A stretch of DNA of 64,000 nucleotides from Nilaparvata lugens (taxonomy: Eukaryota; Arthropoda; Insecta; Hemiptera; Delphacidae), in NCBI RefSeq assembly GCF_014356525.2, contig NC_052510.1:52818045-52882044 (forward strand), read 5' to 3'. This document shows, piece after piece, positions 1 to 12,180 of this stretch; the first letter of the stretch is position 1; the number at the start of each line of letters is the position of its first letter. A model generated the notes under the pieces. That model was given only the letters and a program-made list of their open reading frames with translations, was not told the DNA's origin and ran no database searches. The position numbers were made by a program, and so were the translations under genes.

Positions 1-426
1 TCCGTCTTCAGTGTTTAGCGATCGCTACACTGCTTATAAAAAATTTCATCATTATACAATTTGTCATTAGAGGAATCAAGGGTGAGCGAGCGTTTAGGCC
101 TCCCGCGATTCCGACAATTGTATTGAGTCTTGTAGTGAGTCAATCAGTCTGGTGTTCACCCAGCGTCCACGCACGCAATTACAAAATTTATAGCCGCTAC
201 ACCATTGACTCAGTACAAGATTCACTCTACATGTGTGAAGCCGTTAAAAAACGCACCACATGATTTGCCGGCCCAACGTGAGGCATTTAGATTCAGCACT
301 ACATGATTTGGCAAATCTCTCTACATATGTGAGGCGAGTAAAATACCGCACCACAGTACCCACAAGTTTAGAATTGTATAGTTCCTCAATGAAAAAATTG
401 AAACAAAGTGCTGTTTGTTAACTCAC
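1..426 (-). other. obstructor-A intron 2 (part), left edge
   Basis: This stretch follows the splice donor of the first chitin-binding exon of obstructor-A, so it should be intron 2 of that gene, cut by the window edge. It begins right after the donor GTGAGT (426-421 on the minus strand). I see short repeated phrases such as ACATGATTTG but no second chitin-binding exon and no other coding signal. Confidence 0.6.
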
Positions 427-627
427 GTAATTCGATTCTGTCGCCACAGTCGACGTTGAATGGCTGGTCACATTTGTTGACCTTGCGGTTGAGCGGGTCG
501 AACACGAGACCGTCAGGACACAGCTTGGGGGTCGCGCGGCCCTCGTCGCACTCGTAGAACTTGTCGCATTGCACCGGGTCCTCGTACTGGCCGAATTTGG
601 CACTCGGGCACTGGAAGTCTGCCGCTC
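427..627 (-). CDS. obst-A: obstructor-A (CPAP3-A) exon 2: first chitin-binding type-2 domain
   Basis: Internal exon of 201 bases coding the first peritrophin-A/ChtBD2 domain of an obstructor-A-like protein. It is read from a GACAG acceptor (ends 628) to a GTGAGT donor (starts 426); both introns are phase 1, the usual arrangement for these modules. The six domain cysteines are visible in FQCP, VQCD, YECD, KLCP, NKCD and VDCG, and the phrases FDPLNRK and CDQPFNVDC are characteristic of insect obst-A. Family knowledge: CPAP3 proteins are secreted, bind chitin and organise the cuticle assembly zone. The split glycine codon joins exactly to the signal-peptide exons near 12.0 and 13.8 kb. Domains 2 and 3 must lie past the left edge, so the gene is partial here. 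The orthology call rests on remembered family sequence; the domain identity is certain. Confidence 0.9.
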
Positions 628-840
628 CTGTCAACAAATATTGCTTTGGTTGACTCAAAATACATCATAACACTGGATTTATGAACGATTTTCAGGTACG
701 ATTCAGGCTGTCACCTGGTCAGCAAGAACTTAATGCAGTGGAAAGTTCAAAACGTTTGTGCTCAAATAGGATGCAATGCGTTCAGTAAATAATAATTGCA
801 TGCAATTTAATCTAGACAGTGCTGACACTTGAATCTAATC

Positions 841-1161
841 CTATATTGAGGTCCTTGTTATAATGGCAGTGGAGAAAGATAGGCGAACAACGTTGATGTA
901 ATATTAACTGTTCATTCTCGTTTAAAATAATCAATTTCAAGCAAGAAATCATATTTTTCAATAATTTCATAATGAATTTCCATAATTAAGATGAAATATG
1001 TTGTTAATTAATTATTAATTCTACATTGTAAAAAGACGATCTGACAACAGAGCAAAGCGAGAAAAAGATAGTACCTACTATCCGCTTTGTTGACTGATAG
1101 ACAAGGATAGCAATACTATTGCTAATCAAACACTGCCATTATAACGTGGACCTCACTATAG
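841..1161. mobile_element. MITE, CTATAGTGAGGTCC family, copy 1
   Basis: Terminal inverted repeats of about 30 bp: CTATATTGAGGTCC at the left and GGACCTCACTATAG at the right, each followed inward by TATAATGGCAGT or its complement. The AT-rich interior has no coding capacity. Three further copies occur near 5462, 18505 and 41861. Confidence 0.8.
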
Positions 1162-2104
1162 TATACTGTGTTGGATATAGTCCACAGTATATAGCCCAGT
1201 CAATAAAGGTTTTGTGTCGGAACTAATTAGTGAAAAGCTGAAACTTTACCCAATGTTATATTGGTATAAGAGAAGTTTGTACACAAAAGTCCCCAAAGTT
1301 CCCCCTCTTGCTTCCCCCCCCACCCCCCTTTGAAGTTGGAAAAAACAGGTAGTTACTACAAACGCGATATCTCAGGTACCAATCATCGGATAGAGTTGAT
1401 TTTTTTTTCAAATGGTTGGTAATATAATAGTCTAAAATAATGATTCTATTCACTTTCACGATAAACCCAACAGTTATCCTGATAAAAATAAATATATCTA
1501 AAAAAATTGCATTTTTACAACTAATTTTTTATTATTTCTCAATTAACTTTCTTGTATGCCATTTTATCGAGAAAAGCCTCCAACAAAGGTTATAGATCTA
1601 TTCTGTCTCAATCCAACGATGTATAATTTAGCATACCAACGATAAGAAATATTGCGTTAGGAGGGGGAATAGCAACGCGCTACGCTTTGACGCGACCCTT
1701 CATTATCATCATTATTATTGCATGTTATATGATTAACACATTCACTCGGACGGAAAATCTTTCTTCAGTTGTTTTATATGTATTTTTGGACGCTTAGCTC
1801 AAAAATTTGATACTACCAAGCTCATTAAACCATGAAGAAGGGGGGTAGAGGGGGTCCCTCAACCCCCAAAATTAGATCTCAGTGTTTGGCAGTAGAAGCA
1901 TTTCAAAAGCATATAAAGAGAGCCAGTTTTGGTTCGAGGGATTATTCCTAACCCTCATTTAGGGTTGTTCCATCATCCACCACCTATGGACCCGCCGTGT
2001 CCCGGACTGGCTCAAACCGGCAGGTGTCAAACACCATCACAGACCGCCCACCCACCACTTAAATTAATATTCACACTATATACAATAGTCATTCTCTCAA
2101 AATC

Positions 2105-2158
2105 ACTCTCCCTCTTTTTCCTTCTCCTCCCCTCCTCCTCTTCTTCCTCCTCCTCATT
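2105..2158. repeat. TCC/TTC-rich low-complexity tract
   Basis: Imperfect (TCC)n/(TTC)n pyrimidine run just downstream of the decayed gene. It creates a spurious poly-glutamate frame on the minus strand. Confidence 0.8.
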
Positions 2159-3991
2159 TCTGATCAATGGCTGATTCAATGAATGTAACAATACAGGTTT
2201 GATTTTGTTTCTTACTTTGGTCAGCTGCAAAAAGCAATGCTGTGTAGATGGTTGACATATTGCTGGGATCCAAATTAATAAATGGTACTGCCATAATGTA
2301 TGTTGTTTGACATTCTGCTGAGTTTGTCATTAGGTTGGTCATAAATCCACTCTACCCAGGCTGTGAGTGTACATGAGAAAGCCATACGAAGTTGAGGGGA
2401 TGCAAATATTCTGAAGGTAAACATGACACACTTCCAACTTCTTTCAGTTTATCCAAGTCTTCAATGATCATGTTAGACAGACCAGCATTTCTTTTCTTCA
2501 TTGGATACACATACTCACGAATACTTTCAATGATTTGAAATTATCCACTTGAAATCCTCTTCACAGTAGTTTGAGTTTGGACACAAGAACCTGGTGTGAT
2601 GCACTGAATGCCTCCCATGGAATGAAAAGTTCCTAGTCCATCTAAGGTTCGAATATTTACGTCGGCATTGTCAAAAACGTGTTGAAGAAATCCATCAGGT
2701 TCAATAATTGGGGAGCCAGCACTGATTAGTGACGTTATGTAAGTCGAAGCTTCGTTGTATGATGCACACACTCCCATTGAAGACAACATGTTTATTAAAT
2801 GTTTAGAACCATACAGTCGATGTAAAGTCAAAGCTAGGCTTGTCTGTATAGGTGAAAGGAATGATCTTGGTCTCACAGCAGATATTATAGCATGACTTAT
2901 AACAATACATTTCTTATTGACTTTTTGTGATTCAATTGAATTCCTCTTCTTTGTAACCTGTGACATGAACATTTCAAGAGTCTCGGGGATGAGATTTTTT
3001 CCACCTGATTTAATTGTTTCCAAATATGGATACGAATTGAAGTCATAGGTTTTCCTTTGTATGTCTTCTCTTATTATTGAGGCAGCAGCTGAAACATCCT
3101 CTTCTTCTCTTCTTCTAGATCAAGAACCCTGTTTCTATACCAATTGTCCACAATTTTATGCACATTGTCAGTAAGGCAGAAAACATTCTTTTTACCAGAA
3201 ACATTTGTTAATGTTAGTCTCTCTTTGAAATGCTCTTGGAGAAGCTTTCCTAAGTGTTTGTCAGAATAAGCAGCATCATCATCAGCTAAAGATTTAAAAA
3301 TATCCTGAACTTCTTTTATAGTATATTGGCACTCATCATTGTTTTCTATATAGTTACATACTTTGGTAAATGTAGAAGCTAATTTGGTTTGAGGTCTACC
3401 TTTTTGTGTTTCAATCGGTTTAGATTTAGTAAATTCTGTGTAGCAATGTTTGTGATAGCGCGCTTCTGCTGCTACTAAGTCTATTGCACTTAGAAGTCGG
3501 GCTTTTACATTTTCACCCCATATGTCACTCCTAACGTTGCACTTTTGTAAAAAACTTTCTTTGAACTCGATCGTCGTTACTTCGTGAAATGGTTTTCTAT
3601 ATTGAGTTGGAATTTTAGAGCTGTAATATGCTGATTTTCCACAAATAAAACAACACAACTTAAAATCAAAATTGTCCTGATGGGTTCTACGAGTAACTCC
3701 AGTGGTTGATGTACTGGGTTCATTTTGTTCATCTAGTGTCTTTATAGCTGCTTGAATACTCGAAGGTCTTGTGTATTGTTGCCTACATAACTTGTGTAAT
3801 TTAATAGTACTCTTTCCTCGTAGTTTTTCATGTAAACTGTCTCTTCTTTTTTTGCTGGCTTCAGAAATAGCATTGATTCCATTCTTTGCAACTACAATAT
3901 TGTCATCTAGTTTGTTACCACAAATTAAACAATTTAAGTCCGATTCATCCATCACTAATTGTTTCAAACTTGTTTGGAGTAACAGGAGCAC
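2154..3991 (-). pseudogene. Decayed multicopy zinc-binding gene of transposon type
   Basis: Read on the minus strand there are three consecutive coding blocks in different frames. Block 1 (3074-3991; more likely start at the methionine at 3952, MDESDLN) has two similar Cys-His modules: CLIC with LHKLC, then CFIC with YHKHC, suggesting paired zinc-binding sites. Block 2 (2541-3023) contains AISHAIIS, RPRSFLSP, FDNADVNIRTLDG and GTFHSMGGIQC. Block 3 (2154-2342) contains AVPFINLDPSNMS. I recognise this order as a large uncharacterised protein family that is multicopy in hemipteran and other animal genomes. A frameshift between 3074 and 3100 separates blocks 1 and 2: the other frame continues with AASIIRED. 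Further breaks lie between 2342 and 2541. No catalytic motif was identified, and function is unknown. Its place inside inverted arms supports a mobile origin. Confidence 0.65.
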
Positions 3992-4109
3992 ATCACGCCG
4001 AACTGATATTTCTACAAAACTATATTTTTGTGTGTAATCACTCAGAAGGGATCACAAATAAATAAATTCATAATCGAACTGTGTGAAAAAATTGTCACCA
4101 TCAATGCAC

Positions 4110-4375
4110 TAACTACGAAAAATCTACCACGTGTTTCACTATGAAAAATTACGAAAAATCTACCACGTGTTTCACTATGAAAAATTACGAAAAATCTACC
4201 ATGTGCTTCACTACGAAAAATTACGAAAAATCTACCACATGTTTCACTACGAAAAATTACGAAAAATCTACCACGTGCTTCACTACGAAAAATTACGAAA
4301 AATCTACCACGTGCTTCACAACGAAAAATTACGAAAAATCTACCACGTGCTTCACTACGAAAAGTCTACCACGCA
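4110..4375. repeat. 36-bp minisatellite, about 7 copies, with CACGTG sites
   Basis: The period is 36 bp (the CTACCAC phrase recurs at 4124, 4160, 4196 and so on). Because 36 is a multiple of three, open frames run through it in more than one frame, giving a 12-residue repeat (NYEKSTTCFTMK); there is no sign that these are genes. Most monomers contain the palindromic E-box CACGTG; two have one-base variants. Confidence 0.9.
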
Positions 4376-5461
4376 CGTCCGAACTTGGCAAACTTCCCTC
4401 TGAAACTGACATGAGGGATGAGAATGCCACTCATACGAGAATGCAAAGAACGAGTTTCTTTTCTTTATTTAGCAACAAAAACAATATTGAGAGGAGCAAC
4501 GTTAGCGCCGCACCCCTACTGCCCGGCCCACCATAATAATAGATGTCATCTATTTCTATGGGCCCAGCTCACTACTGTATTGTCAAAATGTAGCATACAA
4601 AATACTTAGTCTTTTTTATATAATATAGTTATATGTTATATAGTTATGCTATGAGCCTCACTCTGCATTTGTATCTTCAAAAATATCCATATTATGCATT
4701 CTATACAACATCTAGTCACAATGGTTCTCTTAAAATCTAACAATATAATTTTATGAACTTAAAGCCACAAAAACAAGCTACTTTTCTATTGAACATGAAA
4801 ACTATTCTATCAATCTGAACTATGAGTATTGAAGAATAAAATATAACTGAGAATCTCTCGTTTTTCAAATAGACGCATGGCTTGTGCGAGCTTGATGTGA
4901 GGGGACCGCGTAGCTCGTAGCGTAAAAGTGTAGCGCGTTGCTATTTCCCCCTCCCAGAGCGACATTTCCGATTTTTTTCAAGCAAGATTTATATCGTTGG
5001 ATTGAGAAAGAATAGATCTTAAACTTTCATTCAAAGTTTTTTTCGATAAAATTGCTTACAAATAAGTAAATTGGGAAACAAAAATGAGTCTAGTTGAAAA
5101 AAGTTCATTTTTTTAGATGTTTTTGTTTATATCAGGATAACTATCATTTTTATCGTGAAAAAGCATAGACCCATTATTGTAGACTATTATATTAGCAACC
5201 TTTCTAAAAAAATTCAACTCTATTCGATGATTGGTTACTGAGATATCGAGCTTCTAGTAAAACATCGACATTTTAACTTAAAAAAGGGGGTGGGGGGGGA
5301 AGCAAGAGGGGTAGGGTCGGGGACTTTTGTAGGGGAACTTCTCTTATACTAATGTAACATTGGGCAAAGTTTCAGCTTTTCACTAATTAGTTCCGACAAA
5401 TGCCTATTTTTTGCCTTCATTGACTGGGCTAATAGTATAGCTCATTGGACACGGCATTCAA

Positions 5462-5842
5462 CTATAGTGAGGTCCACGTTATAATGGCAGTATGATTCAC
5501 GTTGGTGTTGCTATCCTTGTCTATCGTTCGACAAAACAGATAGCGCTATCCTTTTCTTGCTCCACAACGTTGCCAAATAGTTTTTTAACAATGTAGAAAT
5601 ATTATAAATTAACAAAATATTCAATTCCTATTATGGAAATTCATTATTCTATCATTAAAAATATATTCTACCGATGAATAAAATATAATAATTGATTATT
5701 TCAGAGAAGAATTAACCATTGATATTACAAATATTACGGTATCAATACCGGTTATCCTCTATCATAGACGGCAAGTCAGAGAATCGGCAACACTGTTCTG
5801 TCAACTTCCTCTACTGCCATCATAACGTGGACCTCACTATAG
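5462..5842. mobile_element. MITE, CTATAGTGAGGTCC family, copy 2
   Basis: Perfect-looking ends CTATAGTGAGGTCCACG and CGTGGACCTCACTATAG. It lies in inverse orientation to copy 1 and forms the right outer arm of the composite element. The interior contains GGATAGCGCTATC-like phrases shared with copy 3. Confidence 0.85.
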
Positions 5843-8800
5843 ATATGGCTGTGATAGCCATTTCTGTTAGCCATTGCTGTCTCCAGTTAGTTCTTTAAGC
5901 TCAGTGGACAAAGCTGTCGATCCTGTTTATCCTACGGATCACGCCATAGATGTTTTTAAATTGTGTGAAGTATGGGAACCAGAGTCATTTATCCCAAGTA
6001 AATAATCTCGTGGGGTCAGTCTTGATTCTAATGGAAAGGAAACATTTTCTGAACTCAAAATTTTTTATGAATATCATGAGTAGAATAGAATAGGATGACT
6101 TTTTATTTGTTTACGTGGCGAAGCTTGGACAGTAATGTCATCTCTACCTCTTAACCACGAATGAACAAATAATAGCTTTAATCATGGGCTTATTTTTTTC
6201 ATTTTCACTTGATAAGCCTCAAATCAAGTCTTGGAACCTGTTTCATAACAATTTAAAGGTTAAAATGTTCTGCTGAAAAAAGTGATATTTTTTTATTACC
6301 ACATCCACATCAGACTATTGTGGAACTTACTCAGGTAGAGGGTACGAAATGGGGGCTGCTAGGTGAACGATTGGGAGTACGATTACTTTCACATAATATT
6401 ATTGTATTAGCTACGATTTTCCCTTTATAATAATATGAGTAGATAGTGGACAACAAATAATTTGATAACATAAGCAAGGTCAAAATCCTAGTGTTGCGAT
6501 TTTTTCAAAGCAAGTAGTAGCATATCTACAAAATTATAAGTAAAATGGCTGTATGTAAATCCTTTTACTCTTCTACGATGTTGCCAAATCATTCCTGTTG
6601 CTCGTAACAATGCAATAGTCCAGTCATCATGCAAAAACCTGGCTATTGTCTAGATGATGAGTGCTGCTTTCACACAGTTTCACATTCACATACACAACTC
6701 CAACATTCTCTCAATTTTTCTCAACACTGCAGAAGATTGCAGGCAGATAAAACCTCACACTTATGTTAATGCTCTGCAAGCAATCTTCCAGCATTTCTGA
6801 AACTGACTTCAAATTATTCATGTATGCTGACTTCTTGTTGTTTGAAAGGTATGTGTCAATATAGCTGCAGTGTTGAGCGAATTAGGAATTGACTGATGGC
6901 GCTAGGCAGTTGTGCGAAAAACAAAGTCATGACCCACTTCGAACAAAATGGACGAAGCCGAAATTGTAGAGAGCGTATCCATACTACAATAACAACAATA
7001 CAGGGAAAATATACATATTCATTCATGCTAACAAGCCATAGTAGTAGAGATAAACAAGCATTGCATCAAGTATAACCTGAAGCGAAAATGTGCAATACTG
7101 AACTGATTCAACTGCAAACTATAATTTAGTAGTCATATAGCCTACAATCTATAGAGCAGAAGTATATACAGAAGTTTCAGATTAAAATCACTTCACTCAT
7201 ATGTTCTAAAATGTTTTAATAAAAGGGTACCGCACTACAAGTTTTTATATTGTTTTTATTGATTCAAGTTTCAGATTGTAAAGTGCAGAATTGTATAATA
7301 CAATTGTATGTATTATTAATCCTGTCAAGTCACAATAATTGAAAATATTCTGAGTGCCCTTAATATTATACTTCAATGAAAGAGATTAATGAAAATGTGA
7401 CTTCAATTTTATAACTTGAAGATTTATTTTCATGAAGAAAGGTTCCACGAAGAGAAAAATAAGCTAAAATTTGATCTTGAACTACCTTTTTTTAAAATGT
7501 ATTATTTTCTAAGAAAACATGGCTTCAGTTCAGCGATTCTATGAAATTTCTTTTAAGATCCTGTAAGATTAAATAACCTGATCCATAAAAGTCTCGCCAT
7601 GTAGATTTGAAATTAACGGTCAATCAGTTTAAATGATTGGTTGTGTAATTTCGACCTTGACATTTCGTTTTCATTCTTGCTCACTCCTAGACTCTCCTAC
7701 TCAACTCACTACTATAACCAGAAAAAGAACACTTTAGTATAACAGTAAAAAGTCCATAACGTTGCTGACGTAACTTTCCAAGCTTTCAACAAGCTTTGCA
7801 CGTGCTTGGCATGCTGTAAGGAACTTTTTCAACTTACAATTCATTCGTCTCTTGGAAAGTCCATTGGCTTCCTTGTACAGATTGAAAATCAACCACTATT
7901 GACTCAGTCATAACGTATCAATATTCGTAATATTCAAGATCAGTTTATTTTTACAATAGTATATTTATACCTTGTACAAATAGAATAATTTATTATTATT
8001 ATTTTTACAGTATGATTTATCTCAATTTGCACACATCAAACTTTATAGGATATTGCTTTTAGCATAGACTTCATCTTGTGACACACAATCTTTAATATAT
8101 TCCTGATAAATAATCAAGAAAACCACAGTCTTTTTTCATTATAGATAGCCAATTTTTCACAGGTTCACCTGTTACGGCAATAAGCTCTAGAAACTATATC
8201 ATAGTCAAAAAGTACCCAATAACGATTGTGATACAAATAATTGAAAGTTTCAACATGGAAATATTTCTGCAGGGCTGTTCTATTGTTCATGATCATATCA
8301 TGTAACTGTGGTATTAATTCTCTCTCCTCCTTGTTTGCTCTCATCTAGAAAATAAACAACTAGGAAATCTCATCCACAAACACATGAGCTATATTGAAAA
8401 AAAATGAAAAATGTTCATTCAGAGAGCATTTAGTCTGTATCATGATTTTTTTTAATAAAAAAATTAGTTAAAGTCATGAATAATTGGCATCTATCATCTA
8501 TATATCAATGGTCTAGATGAACCTGAAAGTTGTCTTTGTAATTTCAGGATTAGACAGTCATGAATCTATGAATCGATTCAGAATCGCCGAAGCAGTCTTG
8601 TTACATAATTTAAATACGTGTTACCTGATAAATTGAAGCAAACAATATAATACTTTGAAGGGAGAAATTTCATAATGAGGTCGTGATACAAATCGTGTTT
8701 ATTACCAAGTGGTAGAGACTGATTGGTATTACATAATCTATTATTGTAACTTGGCTACACCGGCTAGCTTTCATTTTAGGCTAATTGAAAGCTGGAGCGC

Positions 8801-9545
8801 TTTAGACTCATTCATGCAACATTCAAACTTTATTACTTGGATTGTCAGTTTGCATTGCATATCATTCGATAATATTCATGAACAGGAAGGCCAATTTGTC
8901 ATGGTTGGAAGTCCATGTAGGCCAGACCATTACGTGTGTGGTTCATTGGTCATGGGGTGAATCATGATACCATAATGTCTTGCTCAGATCAAGAACAGGA
9001 TAACAACTTAGTCAATTGGTGACTTCGACCTGTAAATTGTGATTTGAGCCTATTATTCGGATTCCTTGATTCTATAAAATAGAAATAATTAAGACAGACT
9101 TAATAGGGTTTTCGATTTTTATAGATAATCCACAATAAAGGAATTGAAATTTTGCCTGACGAGGAAATTTAGGATGTTGAAGCAAGGATTCGTTGAAGGT
9201 TGAAATTTTCTATCAATGATGATGTCAAGATATTGTTTAGAGTTTCGGAAATCAAGCTCTTTCGAGCGTTTACTCCACTTTTTCAACTATTTTCATAAAT
9301 TAGTTATTGAATTATCATGATTTGAATTTTATCCATGTACATTTTATGCATGTACTAGACACAAAAACATTCATGAATGGAAATGTACTTGAGTATTTCC
9401 AATGATTCCTCATACAACGTCTTTGTACAAAGAGGCTTATGTCGTAGGTTACTGAAAAACTGATTAAATTTATGTTCATCTAGCCCACATGAACATTATA
9501 AATGTATGGTGTATATATAAATATAATGGTGTATATATTAATGTA
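5843..9545. other. AT-rich intronic DNA without recognised features
   Basis: I found no coding exon, RNA gene or clear repeat here. Short open frames (for example 8709-8960 on the plus strand) have no family resemblance and no splice context. By position it lies in intron 1 of obstructor-A. Confidence 0.6.

Positions 9546-9546
<1 letters not shown>

Positions 9547-9638
<92 letters not shown>
9547..9638. repeat. (TA)n microsatellite
   Basis: About 90 bases of nearly pure TA dinucleotide with one interruption near 9591. Likely length-polymorphic and able to extrude a cruciform. Confidence 0.98.
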
Positions 9639-9641
<3 letters not shown>

Positions 9642-9755
9642 GTTCCATGTTGTATGAATACATCTTAGATCAGATCAATTGGTTATTGGAGCTTTATCCG
9701 GTTATTGGAAGAGCTTACCGGAAACTCAAATTCATCAATTTAGAGTATCAAAATT

Positions 9756-10160
9756 TCCTTTTCCTACAGTTACGTTGAAAAGTGGCCATTGCTGCACTGA
9801 TTGCAGAACGCAAAGAATCACTTTTCCGCTCTAGTGCGGGAAAAATTTTTCTGCACTCCAGATTTGCAACATGGCAACGCAAAATACTTAGTAGGTTATA
9901 TGGAGCAACAGTGCAGCAAAATCAAAATGAAGTTGGTAACAGTGACTGCTGTGGCTGCTATAGTGAGCAGAGGTGCAACGAAGCACAACGCGCTAATTAT
10001 TACTATTATATATTATAACCAACGACAACGAGGACTTAAGGATTTTAGGATTAAGGTTTTTATCAATAATAAAATTACACAGAAAAACATTTGATGCATT
10101 TCAGGCAATTTTACCCATAATTACCCACTTTTCATATTCAATGGTAACTGTAGGAAAAAC
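9756..10160. mobile_element. Possible small inverted-repeat element
   Basis: The left end reads TTTTCCTACAGTTAC and the right end near 10141 reads GTAACTGTAGGAAAAA, its near complement; AAAAGTGG and CCACTTTT lie just inside. The interior is GC-richer and repeats CTGCACT and GCAGCA phrases. A second hairpin-like stretch with similar words follows at about 10180-10285. No coding content is recognised. Confidence 0.45.
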
Positions 10161-11005
10161 TTAATGTGAAATACGTGCGCAAAGTTCCTCTGCTGCACTC
10201 AAGAAACCATTCCGCCCTCGCCTACGGCTCGGGCGTAAACGTTTCTTTCGGTGCAGCAAACTGTCACTTTGCGCACTAGTTGCACAAATAACTATTTCAC
10301 CACAATATTTCCAGTGTGTAACGTTCAAGATAATTAAATCATAATATTCGAATCGACATAGGCTACATTAAAAATTCAAATAACTCAACTTATTTATATA
10401 GAGAGCTGAGATGCAATCAATTAGGATCTTAGTAACATGCAGGTGCATGTTGCAGTGTAGGTCTACATGCTATAAGAACAAAAATAATACTGCTAATAAT
10501 GCCAGAAAGTGATAAAGAGTAGCGGTGCGTGAATGAGAATGAGAGGAATTTCTATGGGATTACGATCCATGCTTGCCTGCATATCTATGATTATGATTGG
10601 AGATTTATCCGTTTGAAAATGTAGAATCAACTATACATAAGAGTCATTCTAACAATACACTTGACTTTTTGTGTAGTTGAGATGTTGATATTGTGGTAAT
10701 TATTCATATTGAATGAAAAAGACTAAGACATTGTCTTAGATTTTCCGTGGTTTTTAAATCTGTGGTTTTATGACAATTTCTTATTTTTTTCATTCAAATA
10801 CACTACTTCATGAAAAATGTATAGGTGCAGTATTGAAGAGCATGAATGAATAAAGATGTGTTTTTCCCTTGGTGGGGCCCTGGGGTTGCACCTGGCTTAT
10901 TCAGCTAGAGAGTTCCAGATTTATGCAGATATATATTATTTTATTGCAACTCATTTGAGTTCTTCAGAAGCAATAAAGTTGTCAAAATAATAAAATTCAT
11001 ACGTT

Positions 11006-11185
11006 AAGCTGGGTTTACACCAAAGTTATTATCAAAATGTTAATAACTTAATCCTTATAGATTCTTGAACGGAACTTGACAAACACATAAATGTTGATCA
11101 TGTGTATGATAAGATACGTTCAATCTAATAGAATCTATAAGGATTGAGTTATTAACATTTTATTAATTTGGTGTAAACGCAGCTT
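11006..11185. mobile_element. Hairpin MITE (AAGCTGGGTTTACACC), copy A
   Basis: Ends AAGCTGGGTTTACACCAAAG and TTTGGTGTAAACGCAGCTT are inverted repeats, and the arms pair over most of the element. It has no coding capacity. The counterpart in the second duplicate is at 12809-12992. Confidence 0.75.
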
Positions 11186-11317
11186 TATTACAATATGTTT
11201 TAACCTTCAATGGGGCTCACGTCTGCTAGACATGATAAGGCTTGACTGAGGAAAATCAGGCATAGATTACTTATTAACTTTATAATATTATCTGCAAACT
11301 AACTTGAAGTAAGAGCT

Positions 11318-11448
11318 GGGGCCTGTTTCATAAAAATCTAGAAGTCCTGTAATACAGGAACAGCTGATTTTATCGGATATTTAGCATGTAATTGGAATGG
11401 TGATTCTCCTGTATTACAGCTCTTGTAACTTTTACGAAACATGCCCCT
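11318..11448. mobile_element. Hairpin MITE (GGGCCTGTTTCATAAAA), copy A
   Basis: A palindromic element whose arms carry TCCTGTAATACAGGA and CTCCTGTATTACAG and whose ends read GGGCCTGTTTCAT and its approximate complement. The counterpart is 13127-13257, where the right end matches better. Confidence 0.75.
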
Positions 11449-11721
11449 GGTCTCTCTCAGTGAGATCTAATTCAAACTGTCAGCATCCCTAATATAATAA
11501 CATCATCTATTCTCATTCAACCATTACTGACAGAGTGATGAGAATCTTACTAAAGTACACATCTATCAATTAAAATAACTACAATTTCAAAATTAGGAAA
11601 TTGAAGAAGTTATGGGCAATAACCTGTTTTTTCTTTTCCGGCTATTGTGTTGTTTGCTCTAATAAATAAATAAATGAAATAAACTAAAATAAGGAATGAC
11701 AACATAAGAGCTGGATTGAAT

Positions 11722-11924
11722 GTAGAACCGCTATTGGATATTCTGAAGAAATATCGGGAAAATTGGTCTACTCATTTATTCAGAATGCCATCCAATAGGC
11801 TCCCAATATTAGCATGGGAGTACAAACCCGAAGGAAAGCGAGGCATAGGAAAGAAAGAAATGGATGCCGGTACAGGCCAATAGAGCCTAATCCTTGTAAG
11901 AAGATGATGATGATGAACTAAAAC
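11722..11924 (+). pseudogene. Non-LTR retrotransposon 3' tail relic, copy A
   Basis: In the plus strand the translation resembles the C-terminus of endonuclease/reverse-transcriptase retrotransposons (NWSTHLFRM, then YKPEGKRGIG). The sequence ends with CCTTGTAAGAAGATGATGAT, matching the terminal style of the reverse-transcriptase relic at 39.4 kb. Only the last part of the open frame survives. Confidence 0.6.
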
Positions 11925-11950
11925 TATTATTTGAGTAGTTATTTGCTCAC

Positions 11951-12029
11951 CTGCGAAGGAATTGACCAACGCTAGCAGCAGGAGAAATGCGGGCGCCGCG
12001 GCAGGAACAGGTGACAGCGTTGAAGACAT
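11951..12029 (-). CDS. obst-A: obstructor-A exon 1a: signal peptide (proximal copy)
   Basis: First coding exon of 79 bases: 26 codons plus one base. It starts at ATG (12029) and codes MSSTLSPVPAAAPAF followed by a leucine-rich core LLLLALV, then NSFA, a typical secretion signal. It ends in a phase-1 donor GTGAGC (11950-11945). The split codon joins to exon 2 at 627 as Gly, giving FAG-AADFQCP, so the open frame runs from signal peptide into chitin-binding domain 1. The start was chosen because it is the first ATG after a TCAGT initiator-like site and directly precedes the hydrophobic core. An identical exon occurs 1802 bases upstream at 13753-13831. Either or both may be used; expression cannot be told from sequence. 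Confidence 0.85.
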
Positions 12030-12180
12030 CGCTGAAGCAACTAAAGGCGAAACACTGACTGAGTGGAGTGTGGAGTGTGTAGTGCTCTCTCACTGAGAAC
12101 TCTCTCACTTCTAGCAACTGGAAGCGCCACCTCCGGGCTCCGGGGTCAGCAACAGTAACCAGGTAAAGTACTACCCAACG
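12030..12180 (-). promoter_or_regulatory. obstructor-A proximal promoter and 5' UTR
   Basis: On the minus strand, two overlapping TCAGT motifs (12062-12054), the arthropod initiator consensus, sit about 25-33 bases before the ATG. No TATA box is seen 25-35 bases further up. GAGAG motifs lie near 12085-12110. Initiator and GAGA content suggest a TATA-less promoter; the exact start site is inferred. Confidence 0.5.

Larger units (their letters stand above)
841..5842. mobile_element. 5-kb composite with about 0.9-kb inverted arms
   Basis: The arms 841-1700 and about 4905-5842 are inverted copies of each other. Each outer end is a roughly 320-380-bp MITE (841-1161, 5462-5842). Each inner part has the same order of phrases, for example AACTAATTAGTGAAAAGCTG on the left and its complement on the right, the C-rich/G-rich runs near 1310 and 5290, and the GGGGGAATAGCAACGCGCTA phrase near 1662 with its complement near 4940. 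Between the arms lie a decayed gene (2154-3991) and a 36-bp minisatellite. This could be one long-TIR/foldback transposon or a MITE inserted into an older inverted element. Boundaries are by eye. Confidence 0.65.
628..11950 (-). other. obstructor-A intron 1 (short form)
   Basis: If the 12.0-kb first exon is used, this 11.3-kb stretch is intron 1. It is filled by the composite inverted-repeat element at its 3' side, then mostly plain AT-rich DNA, an AT microsatellite and half of the 1.8-kb tandem duplication. No other chitin-binding exon was seen. Confidence 0.6.

Noticed and set aside
3771..4609. Open frames of 63-131 codons on the plus strand over the minisatellite
   Set aside because: The 36-bp period keeps three overlapping frames open at once; no independent coding evidence.
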